From contig JANQGO010000458.1 of the NCBI GenBank assembly GCA_028277285.1, positions 1 through 58,518 of the forward strand: DNA of 58,518 bases. Reading direction: 5' to 3'. Position 1 is the first letter of the stretch. Every line of letters starts with the position of its first letter. Shown here piece by piece: positions 47,162 through 57,415 of the stretch. Origin of the DNA: Alphaproteobacteria bacterium (lineage in GTDB: Bacteria > Pseudomonadota > Alphaproteobacteria > SP197). The notes beneath the pieces were generated by a model, which ran no database searches, was not told the DNA's origin, and saw nothing but the letters and a program-made list of their open reading frames with translations. Both the position numbers and the translations under genes were made by a program.

Positions 47162-48013
47162 ATGGATTCTGAACACCTGGTCGCTTTGACCGCGAACTAC
47201 GAGCTGTTTCGCCGAAGGATGGCCGAGCGGACGCCGGACAACCCTGCGCTCCATGGCGCCAAGTACTATTCGCAAAACGACGAAGACGGCGTCATCGAGC
47301 ACATTTTCGATGTCGTCGGTGTCGACCGCGGGACCTTTGTAGAAATCGGCTGCGGTCATGGCATCGAGAACATGACGGCTTACCTATGCCTCAAAGGCTG
47401 GTCCGGCGTTTGGGTCGACGCCAACAAGGAGTTCGTTGATTTCATCCGCCGCCAATGCGCGGATTTCGCGGACGAGGCCGCCTTATACGACAGGCCGGGT
47501 CATGTCGCGGTCATCGAGAAGTTCGTCACCCCCGACTCCGTGGCGTCGACGGCCAAAGCTGGATTGGCGGCGCTCTCCAGCACGCAGTTTGATTTCTTGT
47601 CGATCGATATCGACGGCAACGATCTGGCATGCGGCCAAGCGATTCTGGAGCACTACCAACCAAGCGTCATCTGCATGGAGTACAACTCCATTCTTGGTGC
47701 GCGCTCGGATTTCGTGTTCCGCACCGATGGCGGCTATCGGTGGCAGCGTGACGACTACATGGGATGTTCGTTGCGGGGGCTGACCAACGGACTGGCGCCT
47801 TTCGGCTATCACCTTGTCGCCTGCAACATGACCGGCACCAACGCCTTCTTCGTCGCAGAGCGTTATCGGGAACGTTTTACGCCTTACGAAATCGACGAAC
47901 TTTTTGTGCCCGCGCGCTACTACGAGATCCCCATGCACTTTCACCAAGCGGGCCACCCGCGCACGCTCAAGAACCAACTGGCGTGTGCGACGTTCGAGTT
48001 TCTCGATACGTAG
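47162..48013 (+). CDS. FkbM-family methyltransferase-like protein
   Basis: KYYSQNDEDGVIEHIFDVVGVDRGTFVEIGCGHGIENMTAYLCLKGWSGVWVDAN; LSIDIDGNDLA. Confidence 0.75.
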   Translation: MDSEHLVALTANYELFRRRMAERTPDNPALHGAKYYSQNDEDGVIEHIFDVVGVDRGTFVEIGCGHGIENMTAYLCLKGWSGVWVDANKEFVDFIRRQCADFADEAALYDRPGHVAVIEKFVTPDSVASTAKAGLAALSSTQFDFLSIDIDGNDLACGQAILEHYQPSVICMEYNSILGARSDFVFRTDGGYRWQRDDYMGCSLRGLTNGLAPFGYHLVACNMTGTNAFFVAERYRERFTPYEIDELFVPARYYEIPMHFHQAGHPRTLKNQLACATFEFLDT

Positions 48014-48045
48014 GCTTGTCGATACCGATCCGCTCTCTAACTGCT

Positions 48046-48936
48046 CTATGGCAGAAGCGGGAACATGTCGCCGCGAATGGGATCGCCCGGTCCGATCGGC
48101 ATATCGAAACCCATCGCGCGCAGACTGGCGACGACTTCTCCGCCATGGGGCGCCAGAACGGCCGACGAGCCGACCCACCGCGTCACAAACCGCCGGGCCT
48201 CCGTGGGGTTCGGATTTCCCGGCGCGCCGTGCAGCGTCAGCGCGTGAAAGATCAGGCAGTCGCCGGGCGCCATGTCCCACGACAGGATGTCGTATTGGTC
48301 GCGCGTCCCCTCGATATCGGGGATCAGTTCAAGTTCAAAACGCCCCTGCTCACCGTGTTCCTTGATCGACGCGATGCGATTGTGGGCGTTGTAGTACGTT
48401 TCGGCCTTCTCTAGCGCCTTATCGCCGCCGTCCTCCTGTTCGAAATACTGGGCCGGCATGAAGTAGCGGTTCCACGTGTGAGAGCCGCGCACGAACTCAA
48501 GCGAGCATTCCTTGGGGATCGCATCAAGCGCGACCCAGATCGACAGGAACGGGCCAAGCACGATGTTGTCGTGATGCCAGGGCGTGCGTTCGACGGTGCC
48601 GGGCCGTTTGACGAACCACGTGTCCTGCATCAGCCGAACATGCGGTTCGCCGAGGCAGCTTGCCGCCATCGCCGCAATGTTGGATTCATGAACGAAGTCG
48701 TCGAACTCCAGGATCCGGTCGCGCGTCCACGTATCGAGGTAGAAACCGCCGGGCTGATCATCGCCGCTCAACTTGCCGAACAAGGGACCGGGTTCCTTAA
48801 GGCCGCGCTCGACGCCGGCGCGAAGCGCTTCGACCCAGTTCTCGGAAATCGCATTGCGAACGCGAACCGCGCCATCGGCGTTCAGGGCCTCAAGATCGTC
48901 CGGCCTTACCGCCGACCCGACATCGCTTGCCGTCAT
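48046..48936 (-). CDS. Phytanoyl-CoA dioxygenase (PhyH) family oxygenase 1
   Basis: TPWHHDN (HxD), LTLHGAPGN distal His, EARRFVTRWVG. Confidence 0.85.
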   Translation of the reverse strand: MTASDVGSAVRPDDLEALNADGAVRVRNAISENWVEALRAGVERGLKEPGPLFGKLSGDDQPGGFYLDTWTRDRILEFDDFVHESNIAAMAASCLGEPHVRLMQDTWFVKRPGTVERTPWHHDNIVLGPFLSIWVALDAIPKECSLEFVRGSHTWNRYFMPAQYFEQEDGGDKALEKAETYYNAHNRIASIKEHGEQGRFELELIPDIEGTRDQYDILSWDMAPGDCLIFHALTLHGAPGNPNPTEARRFVTRWVGSSAVLAPHGGEVVASLRAMGFDMPIGPGDPIRGDMFPLLP

Positions 48937-48969
48937 CTCACGGCACCGCCTGGATCGGGCACGATCCGC

Positions 48970-49839
48970 TCATGCGGCCTTCTCGGGCAGCAGAGGGAAC
49001 ATCTCACCGCCAAACGCCGTGCCCAGCTCAAGCGGCACGTCGTGACCGGTCGCTTCGACGGCACCCTTCAGCACGTCGCCGTGGGGACCGACAACCGCCG
49101 TGGGTTCTGCCCAACGCGACACAAAGCGCCGCGCGTCGGCGCTGCTCGGGTTGCCGGACGAACTGTGCAGCATCATGCCGTGAAACACGATGCAATCGCC
49201 GGGCTCGACAGCCCACGACAGGATCTCGTAATCGCCGCGCGCGTTCTCAATGTCCGGAATCTGCTTGAACGTCAGACGCCCGGCGGCATCGCTCTGGGCC
49301 TCGCCCCTGCCGTGATAGGCCCGGCAGGCCTCCTGCATCTCGCGCAGGGTCTCAGCGCCTTTCTCCGTCGTGAAGTACTGCTCGAACATGAAACAGGAAT
49401 CCCAAAGGTGAGACCCCTTCACCAGCTCAAGCGACTCCGTCTTCGGAATCGGATCGAGCGCGACCCAGAACGAGTAATAGGTCCCCAAGATGCCGATATC
49501 CTGATGCCAGGGCGTACGCTCCACCGTGCCGGCGGGCTTGGAGAACCAGGCATCCAGCATCAATCGGGCTTGCGGTTCACCCAGACACTGGGCGGCCATG
49601 GCGGCAAGCTCGGATTCATGCAGAAAAGCCTGGAACTCCGGAATGTCCTTGCGCGTCCACATGTCGAACATGTAGCCGCCGGTATCGGCGTCGATGTCGC
49701 CCTTGAACAGCGGCCCGGGATGGCGAATGTTGCGTTCAATTCCCTTAAGCAACTGCTCGACCCAGTAGCCGGAGAATGCGTTCTTGACACGTATCGCGCC
49801 ATCGCTGTGCAACGTGTCGAGTTGTTCCTTGGTGAACAA
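48970..49839 (-). CDS. Phytanoyl-CoA dioxygenase (PhyH) family oxygenase 2
   Basis: TPWHQDIGILG (HxD), MMLHSSSGNPSSADARRFVSRW; paralogous to 48046-48936. Confidence 0.85.
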   Translation of the reverse strand: MFTKEQLDTLHSDGAIRVKNAFSGYWVEQLLKGIERNIRHPGPLFKGDIDADTGGYMFDMWTRKDIPEFQAFLHESELAAMAAQCLGEPQARLMLDAWFSKPAGTVERTPWHQDIGILGTYYSFWVALDPIPKTESLELVKGSHLWDSCFMFEQYFTTEKGAETLREMQEACRAYHGRGEAQSDAAGRLTFKQIPDIENARGDYEILSWAVEPGDCIVFHGMMLHSSSGNPSSADARRFVSRWAEPTAVVGPHGDVLKGAVEATGHDVPLELGTAFGGEMFPLLPEKAA

Positions 49840-50053
49840 ATTCGGTTCCCTTGCGGTTTCTCTTCTATAAGCTGATCAACAAATCCGATGCTCTGAAGAG
49901 CTCTCGCCGCGCATCCCACATTCCACATCGCGACCTGCCCGCTATGATAGTCCATCACCCCGGTCATTGCAGCCGCTTTGCGCGCTACATGCGTGCGGGC
50001 GCAGATCTGATGACCGGTTGCCTTGGCGGGCGGGGTAAACCGACTCCGGTTCG

Positions 50054-51295
50054 ATGAGCAGCAGCAATACCCTGGTTCGATGGCGGCTGGATGACGTGTC
50101 GTGCAATGTCCGGCCCGACGAACACGACACGCCCTGGTGCCTGACTCTGGACCTGTCCCGTGAAGGCACGGGCGAATCGGGCGCCTTCGAGTGGAACGCC
50201 CGCTATCCGGATCTGCTGATCATCGCGCCTCCCGATCGAGTGGCGGGCGACGGCCAGAGACCTCTACTGGTCACGCATCGCCAGGGTATCGGCGATTTCA
50301 TTCAACAGCTGCGCTATCTAAGCGCGCCGCAACTGGCCGGGCGCCGTATCCTGCTGGAGTGCCCGGCCCATCTTCACCAGCTCGTTGAAGCTCAAGACAT
50401 CGACGTCGAACCCGTCGAACCGGGACACCGGCGGAACGATCCGTCTTTGGATGAGATGTCCAACATGCGCCTTGATCAACGGTTCGACGATCCGACCGGG
50501 GCGGGCCCCTACATCAAGGCGTCATCCGCGGGCCTGCGCCGCTCTGCGAAACCTCTGCGTGTCGGCATCAACTGGTCCGGCATGCTGGGAACGGTCAGCG
50601 TTGCCATGAAGTCCGTCGCGTTGCGCGATCTCGAACCTTTGGTCGCGCCGCGGCGCGATATCGAGTGGGTCAGCCTGCAATGGGGCCCCACCGAACGGGA
50701 GCTCGACCGACACGCCTGGGGCGCCGGCGTGACACAACGCGGCAAGTCCATCGAAACGGTGGCCGACCTGGCCAGGGAAATCGCCGCGCTCGATCTGTTC
50801 ATCACGATCGACAGCGCGCCGGCTCATCTCGCCGGCGCGCTGGGCGTTCCGGTATGGACCATGCTCGGTCAGGCGATCGGATGGCGATGGAGGCTGGCCC
50901 ATCCCTCAAGCCATCTTTATCGCAGCATGACCCTGTTCCGCTTCGACCCGGCGCACGGCTGGCCCGGCGTCGTCAGCAGGGTCGGTGAGACCCTCGACAA
51001 GGACGACGTCCGCGCAAACGGCGCGCGACCCGACCAAGTACCGCAAGGCGGTGACAGCATCGCGGTCCGGTTTGCCGACGACCCCATCGGCACGGCACGG
51101 GCGCATGGCGTCATCGTCGAACCGAACGACCACGAGACATTGGCCGGCATGCTTCAACTGCTCGTAAGGTGCTACAAGGGCCTTCCGTGGTCGGTCGTCG
51201 AACCGCGGCCGAGCCCTGACCTGCGGGTGCTCGGCGCATTCGAGGGGCATCGGCTGGTCACCGACATCTTGGCGGCGGCTGACGGTCACGGATGA
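50054..51295 (+). CDS. Glycosyltransferase-like protein (GT9/GT41-type fold)
   Basis: HRQGIGDFIQQLRYL N-terminal motif and FITIDSAPAHLAGALGVPVWTMLGQAIGWRWRL C-terminal sugar-nucleotide-binding-like motif. Confidence 0.65.
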   Translation: MSSSNTLVRWRLDDVSCNVRPDEHDTPWCLTLDLSREGTGESGAFEWNARYPDLLIIAPPDRVAGDGQRPLLVTHRQGIGDFIQQLRYLSAPQLAGRRILLECPAHLHQLVEAQDIDVEPVEPGHRRNDPSLDEMSNMRLDQRFDDPTGAGPYIKASSAGLRRSAKPLRVGINWSGMLGTVSVAMKSVALRDLEPLVAPRRDIEWVSLQWGPTERELDRHAWGAGVTQRGKSIETVADLAREIAALDLFITIDSAPAHLAGALGVPVWTMLGQAIGWRWRLAHPSSHLYRSMTLFRFDPAHGWPGVVSRVGETLDKDDVRANGARPDQVPQGGDSIAVRFADDPIGTARAHGVIVEPNDHETLAGMLQLLVRCYKGLPWSVVEPRPSPDLRVLGAFEGHRLVTDILAAADGHG

Positions 51296-51368
51296 TCGCG
51301 CCGAACGTTGACGCTTCGCGGCTGTTGCGTTGACAGTGTCACGACGTCAACCATCAGCGACGGCGCGC

Positions 51369-52169
51369 ATGCACCAGCACTCATCCGATCCGGGCATTGC
51401 CAATCCGTGCTGGCTCAACGTCCTGCGTGAAGCCGAGCCCGACAGCCCGATCATCGTCTGCTTTCCGCACGCCGGCGGCAGCGTTCTGTCAGTGGCCAAG
51501 CTGGCGCGGTCGATCCCCGAACGGTTCGGTCTTGTCGCGGTCGCGTTGCCGGGTCGTGAACCGGGCGACCAAGACCAGCCGCCACGTCATGCCGCGACGG
51601 CGGGCCGAAAACTTGGCGGCGATGTCGCCGCGCTCTTCAACCGCCGACGCAGCGGTGAACGTGTCGTGCTTCTGGGCAACAGCTATGGCGCGCTGCTCGC
51701 CTTTGAAACCGCGCGATCGCTCCAGGCCATGTCCGACGGGGCCGGCCCTCCCCTGCCGATCCGACTGATCGTATCCGGCTTTCGATCGCCGTCCCTGCCG
51801 CCGGCCGACGCGCCGATCTTCGGGTTGCCTTCGCAAGATCTGATCGCCGAGCTTTGCCAGCGCTTCGGCTTGCCGGCCGGTGACATGACGATAACCGGCC
51901 TGTTTGACATTGAAGACGCCCTGCGCGCCGATCTGGAGGCTTGCGACACCTACCGCTGCCGGCAAGGCTCCACGCTGGACGCGCGGATCGATGTCTTGGC
52001 GATGGCTCAGGACGCTTCGGTGTCGCGCGCCGAGCTACAGGCGTGGCAGGAGGTCACGACGGCATCTGTCGTCGTGACGGACCTGGATTGTGGTCACTTT
52101 CCGTGGTCCACCCATCCCGAGGCCGTGGCTGACACCATCGTCGCGTTGATCGACGACGGCGCGTCATGA
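51369..52169 (+). CDS. Type II thioesterase
   Basis: CFPHAGGS, ALPGREPGDQDQP, LGNSYGALLAFE (GxSxG), DCGHFPW catalytic His. Confidence 0.88.
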   Translation: MHQHSSDPGIANPCWLNVLREAEPDSPIIVCFPHAGGSVLSVAKLARSIPERFGLVAVALPGREPGDQDQPPRHAATAGRKLGGDVAALFNRRRSGERVVLLGNSYGALLAFETARSLQAMSDGAGPPLPIRLIVSGFRSPSLPPADAPIFGLPSQDLIAELCQRFGLPAGDMTITGLFDIEDALRADLEACDTYRCRQGSTLDARIDVLAMAQDASVSRAELQAWQEVTTASVVVTDLDCGHFPWSTHPEAVADTIVALIDDGAS

Positions 52170-52508
52170 GTCCTCGTCTTGCCGCTCGATCATCGCATTT
52201 TGCAAACTTCTTTGCGCACGGCAGTTGGACCACCTACCAGTGATCGTCCGGCGCCTTGTCTAGCCGACAGCAAGAAAAGCGCAGTAAAAGGTTATGACAT
52301 TTTCGTTCTACTTTAACCGCACCTATTTCGCGAAGTCATAGATGAGCTTTCCTCTTGCATGGTGGACAAATGATCCATAGCCTGTACTGCGTTCGTGGGA
52401 GTGACGGTGGCTTTCTCCTGGGCAATCGCAACGTAGCTTTTTCGACACAGAGATCTTACCCCGCATGATAGTATCGGGCGGTCTGGTTGGTCGAAGACCG
52501 GTGGTGCT

Positions 52509-55298
52509 TTGAACCGTTTCGCAATAGGTCATTCGAAGAGTCGCACCAAACAAAAGCTGCAGCAGATCTATGCAACAGCGTGTCGCTGGCTGGATGTCGA
52601 GCCAGATGACGGGTTTGTTGAGACGGTGTTGCAGGATACGTCGATCAGTCGGGATAGCGATCTGGGCAGTCAGTTCGTATCCAGACTGCTCTCCGAAAAG
52701 CTTGGTATGCCGTCAGCGGCGTTCGGCTTGATCGGCACTGGGCTGCTTCACGCAATTCTCGATGCCGACGAGGCGTCAGACACCGCGAAAAAAGACGATA
52801 CCAAAGCATACGGCCGGGTGAGTGTGCCGTCCGAGGAGGCGACCGACCTTAACGGTTTGGCCGCGCGTCTGCTGCTGCCGCAGGTCGATCCGGGGGATGT
52901 CAAGAGGGCGGCAGCTTTTGTCAGCTTTCTGCTGAAGACCCATGGGCCGAAAGCGCTCATCGATTTCGGACGCGCCATGGGGCCCGAAGGATCGGTCGAC
53001 GAGGCGAGCAAGGCGGCGACCGGAAAGTCCACCGCTGTTCTGGAGTTGGAATGGCAGGGTTCCGCGGATGCGCAGCACAAGAAGATGGGACCCTTTCATG
53101 TTCTCGGCTGGGCTGCCAGGTCCGCATGCCGTTTTCCACGATTGCTCACCTACTTCTTCATCGCAAACGCCATCCAAATCTCCTACGGCGTCGTTGTGCC
53201 GGTTTGGCTTCAGCAGCTGTTCGACGAAGGTATCCAGCACAACCATATCGGCGTGATCGAACTCACGCTGACTTATCTTGTTGTTGGTTTCCTGTTCACG
53301 AGCGCAGCGGGTGTCCTGCTCGATTACTGTGTCGCTGCCCTCGGTCCCAGAATGCTGGAGCGCATGCGTTTCCGCATGTTCAACAAGCTCCAGCAGATGT
53401 CGACCCGATCGTTGTCGCGCTACGGCAGCGATGAAGTCGTCTCGAACTTCTCCAACGATTTGACCGTCCTGGAGAAAGCCGTCGTCTGGTCGGTTCCCGG
53501 CCTTTTCGCCAAGAGTCTGATGTTGATCGGATCCGTCGGCATCGCGTTCCATCTGGATTGGCAATTGGCGCTGCCGATGTTGATTGCCATGGCGCTGGCC
53601 TTCTGGCTGCCGCGGCTGATTGCCAAATGGGCCTTGAAGAAAACCCATGAACGCAGCATCGAAGATGCCAAACTGGTTCGGGTGATCAAGGAAAACGCCC
53701 TTCTGCAACGGGTCATTCACGCGTTCGGACTGACCTCGACCCTGGTGGACAGGTTTAGGAGCCAACTTGATGAGCTCTATCGATCAAGTTGGGGGCAGTA
53801 CTTCTCGTCAGGCTTGGTCGGGCGCGCCACCAACTTCGGGATCAGCGGCAGCCAGTTGATCGTGATCGGGCTGGGCGCGGTCCTTTCCGTCGAAGGTGAG
53901 GTGTCGGCCGGCACCATTGTCGCCTTTATCACGCTGCTGCTCAGCATCGGCGGCGCCGCCGGCTTCATCGGTGCGCAATTGCCGATCTTGATACAGGCGG
54001 TCGGTTCGCTCCAGCGTATCGAGACGTTTCTGGCCCAGCCTGTCGAGATCAAGCCGCCCGACACGGTCGAATCGATGGCTCTGCCGCTGAAGGCCGTGAC
54101 GTTCGACAACGTCTCGTTCAGCTATGAAGGCGACAAGGTCAACCTGGACGGCATATCGATACAGATTGATACACCGCAGCGCATCGCGGTCGTCGGGCCT
54201 TCCGGTTCCGGCAAGAGCACCTTCATTGGTCTGATCGAGCATCAGTTTGACCCAACGGAAGGGCACATCTATCTGAACGGCATCGATCTGCGGAAAATCG
54301 GCGACGAGCAGCGCAACGAGCTGATCAATGTCGTGCCGCAGGAACCGCTCTTGTTCCAGACATCCGTGCGCGAAAACATCCGAATGGGCAAACTTGACGC
54401 GACGGACGAGGAGATCGAGGAAGCGGCAAAGAAGGCGGAAATCCACGACTTTATCGTCAGCCTTCCCGATGGATACGATACGGACTCGGGCGAAGCGGGC
54501 CGGAAGTTTTCCGGCGGCCAGCGCCAGCGTATCGCGATCGCCCGCGCCATCATCAACGACCCTGAGATCCTGTTGCTTGACGAGGCAACGTCAGCCCTCG
54601 ACGAAGCCAGCGCCGCCGCCATCAACGAGACCCTGGAACGGGTGACACGGGGCCGCACCGTCTTTGCCATCACCCATCACCTCAACGACTGCGAGCTGAT
54701 GGATCTTGTCCTCGTGCTGAAGGACGGCAAGATCGTCGAGACCGGGACCCACAAGGAACTGGTGTCGCGCGAAGGCGCCTATGCCGACTTGTGGAACGCG
54801 CACACAATCGCCAATGCGACCGATGACCTAACAACAGATGACATCATCAAGATGCTGGGCCGGTTCGCGCTGTTCGAGGACCTGCCGGCAGACACCATGG
54901 AAAAGGCCTTCAAGGCGATGCGGCTTGAGACCGTGCAGGCCGGCACCAGTCTTTTGGAAGAAGGCCAGTCGGCCGAACGCTTCGTCCTCATCGTCAAGGG
55001 TACGGTGGAACGGACCGTGCGTATGCCCAGCGGCGAGATTCACGAGTTGGAGTTGCTCGACGCCGGCGAAGCTCTCGGCGAGTACGCTATTCTTGACGAC
55101 GCGACGAACCCGGCGACCGCAACGACAACAACGACGTGCACGCTGCTGTCGATCCACAAGCTCGACCTGCTGAAACTGTTGGGCGACGATCCTAGAATGC
55201 TGGCCCACATACAAACGATGCTGCGGGCGCGCGAAGACGAGATAAGGGAGCACATCACGTGGAGGAAACTGCACGAGTTGGTTGTTCCAAGTCCTTAG
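52509..55298 (+). CDS. ABC exporter (TMD-NBD) with C-terminal cyclic-nucleotide-binding domain and about 190-aa N-terminal extension
   Basis: NBD VVGPSGSGKSTFIGLIEHQFDP, FSGGQRQRIAIARAIINDPEILLLDEATSALDE; C-terminal cNBD-like FEDLPADTMEKAFKAMRLETVQAGTSLLEEGQSAERFVLIVKGTVERTV. Confidence 0.88.
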   Translation: MNRFAIGHSKSRTKQKLQQIYATACRWLDVEPDDGFVETVLQDTSISRDSDLGSQFVSRLLSEKLGMPSAAFGLIGTGLLHAILDADEASDTAKKDDTKAYGRVSVPSEEATDLNGLAARLLLPQVDPGDVKRAAAFVSFLLKTHGPKALIDFGRAMGPEGSVDEASKAATGKSTAVLELEWQGSADAQHKKMGPFHVLGWAARSACRFPRLLTYFFIANAIQISYGVVVPVWLQQLFDEGIQHNHIGVIELTLTYLVVGFLFTSAAGVLLDYCVAALGPRMLERMRFRMFNKLQQMSTRSLSRYGSDEVVSNFSNDLTVLEKAVVWSVPGLFAKSLMLIGSVGIAFHLDWQLALPMLIAMALAFWLPRLIAKWALKKTHERSIEDAKLVRVIKENALLQRVIHAFGLTSTLVDRFRSQLDELYRSSWGQYFSSGLVGRATNFGISGSQLIVIGLGAVLSVEGEVSAGTIVAFITLLLSIGGAAGFIGAQLPILIQAVGSLQRIETFLAQPVEIKPPDTVESMALPLKAVTFDNVSFSYEGDKVNLDGISIQIDTPQRIAVVGPSGSGKSTFIGLIEHQFDPTEGHIYLNGIDLRKIGDEQRNELINVVPQEPLLFQTSVRENIRMGKLDATDEEIEEAAKKAEIHDFIVSLPDGYDTDSGEAGRKFSGGQRQRIAIARAIINDPEILLLDEATSALDEASAAAINETLERVTRGRTVFAITHHLNDCELMDLVLVLKDGKIVETGTHKELVSREGAYADLWNAHTIANATDDLTTDDIIKMLGRFALFEDLPADTMEKAFKAMRLETVQAGTSLLEEGQSAERFVLIVKGTVERTVRMPSGEIHELELLDAGEALGEYAILDDATNPATATTTTTCTLLSIHKLDLLKLLGDDPRMLAHIQTMLRAREDEIREHITWRKLHELVVPSP

Positions 55299-57415
55299 CG
55301 CCCGTGCGATCGGGCATCGCGGACGCACTAACGGTCGCACAGATGCTGGCGCACCGCGCCGCCGAACCCGATCTCAACTGGTCAATCCGGTTCCTCGACA
55401 GTGCCGGCCGCGAGGCCGAGACCTGGACGCTGGCCGATCTTGAAGCCAGAACGCGCGCGATCGCCGCGCGATTGCAATCGGCTACCGCGCCCGGCGATCC
55501 GGTTCTTCTGGTGTTCCAACCGGGCCTGGCGTTTCTCGCCGCCTTTCTGGCGTGCCAATGGGCCGGCAGGCTCGCGGTACCGATCAATCCGCCCCGGCGC
55601 AACCGGCTGCTGGGTCGGTTGGAGTCCGTCGTTCGTGACTGTGGTGCCAAGGTCGGCCTGAATGGTCCGGGCCTTATCGACTCCGTAAACCAGTGGCAAT
55701 CCGCCAGTCCGGTGCTCGCCGGCGTCTCATGGCATGACGTTGATCGCATAGACGATGGCGCGGCCGGCTCGCCGCACGACGCGTCATCGGATGACATTGC
55801 CTTCATCCAGTACACGTCCGGCTCCACGTCTCAGCCCAAGGGCGTCAAGGTTACCCATCGCAACCTGCTGGAAGACATGGCGCGCATGGCCGATGCCTGG
55901 GCGATCAAGACCGACAGCGTCATGGTCACCTGGCTGCCCGCCTTCCACGACCTCGGCCTTATCTTTGGCCTGCTCCAGCCGCTCTATGCCGGCTGCCCGG
56001 TGGTTCAACTCGCGCCCAACTCGTTTCTGCAGCGCCCCGGCCTATGGCTTCAGGCGATCACGCGCTATCGCGGCACGCACTCGGCGGCGCCGAGCTTTGC
56101 CTACGACCTCTGCTGCCGCCGTATCCCTGAAGACCAGCGGGCGGGCCTGGATCTCTCAAGCCTTGTCATGACCATGAACGCCGCCGAACCGATCAACCCC
56201 GAGGTGCTCGAACGTTTCGCCGAGACCTTCGCGCCCGCCGGTTTCCGGCGCGATGCGTTTGCGCCGGCCTATGGCTTGGCCGAATCGACTCTGGCCGTCA
56301 CCGCCAGTCCGGTCGGCGAACCACCGGTCATGGTCAGACTGGATACCGCCTCGCTGGAGAACCACACGATCAAGGTGAACTCTGACGACGACCCCGCCGG
56401 CAGGGTATTGGCCGGCTGTGGGGCGCCGCTGCCGGACGTGCCCATCGCCATCGTCGATGCCGACACGAAGCGCCGCGTGGCGCCGGACGCTGTCGGCGAG
56501 ATCTGGGTCGGCGGGCCGACGATCGCGCGCGGGTATTGGCGCCGCGACGACGAGACCGCCGCCACGTTTGGCGTGACGGTCGATGGCGAAACCGACACGA
56601 CGGGTTACCTGCGCACCGGCGACCTGGGTGCCATGATCGACGGCGAACTCGTCGTCACCGGGCGCATCAAGGACCTGATCATCATCAACGGCACCAACCA
56701 CTATCCCCAGGACATCGAGCGCACGGCGCAGGCGGCCCATAACGCGCTGCGCATCGACAACGGTGCGGCGTTTTCCCTTGAGGACGATCACGGCCTCGAA
56801 CACGTCGCCCTGGTACAGGAGGTGGAACGCACACAGCGCAAAGCCGACCCGGCGCCGATCTTCCAGGCGGTCAGTGACGCGGTGTGGCGCGAGCTTGAGC
56901 TGCCGATCGCCCGCATCGTTCTTGTCGAACCCGGCGCCGTTCTGCGCACCTCCAGCGGTAAGATCCAGCGCCTGGCGAACAAACAGGCCTACCTGAACGG
57001 CAAGCTGCCTGTCATCGCCGAGTGGCGCGCCACGTCCGAAACGGCCCACCGCGAACCGGCGTTCGCACAGGAAACGGCCGCGCAGGCCGGGGATCATGCT
57101 GCCCTGACAACGTGGATCGTCGCCTGGCTCGCCAAGCGTCTTGACCTGCCGGTTGGCGAGATCGCCGTCGACCGGGGCTTCGCCGAGCTCGGTCTGGCCT
57201 CCATCGATGCCACGGAGTTCGCGTTTGCGCTCGGCGATCACCTGGGACGCGACCTGCCCGAGACGCTTGCGTTCGACCACCCGACCGTCTCCCGTGTGGT
57301 CGACCATGTGACGGGCGCAGCGGCGGACATGAGAGCGGAAAAGCCGCCGCGGCCCGGCCAGCAGGGGTCGGACCTGGAGGAGCTGCTGTCCGCGATCGAA
57401 CAGAAGAGCCCGTGA
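55259..57415 (+). CDS. Fatty-acyl-AMP ligase (FAAL) with C-terminal acyl carrier protein
   Basis: FIQYTSGSTSQPKGVKVTHRNLLEDM, WLPAFHDLGLIFGLLQPLYAG, GRIKDLIIINGTNHYPQDIE; C-terminal ACP FAELGLASIDATEFAFALG. Confidence 0.92.
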   Translation: MEETARVGCSKSLAPVRSGIADALTVAQMLAHRAAEPDLNWSIRFLDSAGREAETWTLADLEARTRAIAARLQSATAPGDPVLLVFQPGLAFLAAFLACQWAGRLAVPINPPRRNRLLGRLESVVRDCGAKVGLNGPGLIDSVNQWQSASPVLAGVSWHDVDRIDDGAAGSPHDASSDDIAFIQYTSGSTSQPKGVKVTHRNLLEDMARMADAWAIKTDSVMVTWLPAFHDLGLIFGLLQPLYAGCPVVQLAPNSFLQRPGLWLQAITRYRGTHSAAPSFAYDLCCRRIPEDQRAGLDLSSLVMTMNAAEPINPEVLERFAETFAPAGFRRDAFAPAYGLAESTLAVTASPVGEPPVMVRLDTASLENHTIKVNSDDDPAGRVLAGCGAPLPDVPIAIVDADTKRRVAPDAVGEIWVGGPTIARGYWRRDDETAATFGVTVDGETDTTGYLRTGDLGAMIDGELVVTGRIKDLIIINGTNHYPQDIERTAQAAHNALRIDNGAAFSLEDDHGLEHVALVQEVERTQRKADPAPIFQAVSDAVWRELELPIARIVLVEPGAVLRTSSGKIQRLANKQAYLNGKLPVIAEWRATSETAHREPAFAQETAAQAGDHAALTTWIVAWLAKRLDLPVGEIAVDRGFAELGLASIDATEFAFALGDHLGRDLPETLAFDHPTVSRVVDHVTGAAADMRAEKPPRPGQQGSDLEELLSAIEQKSP

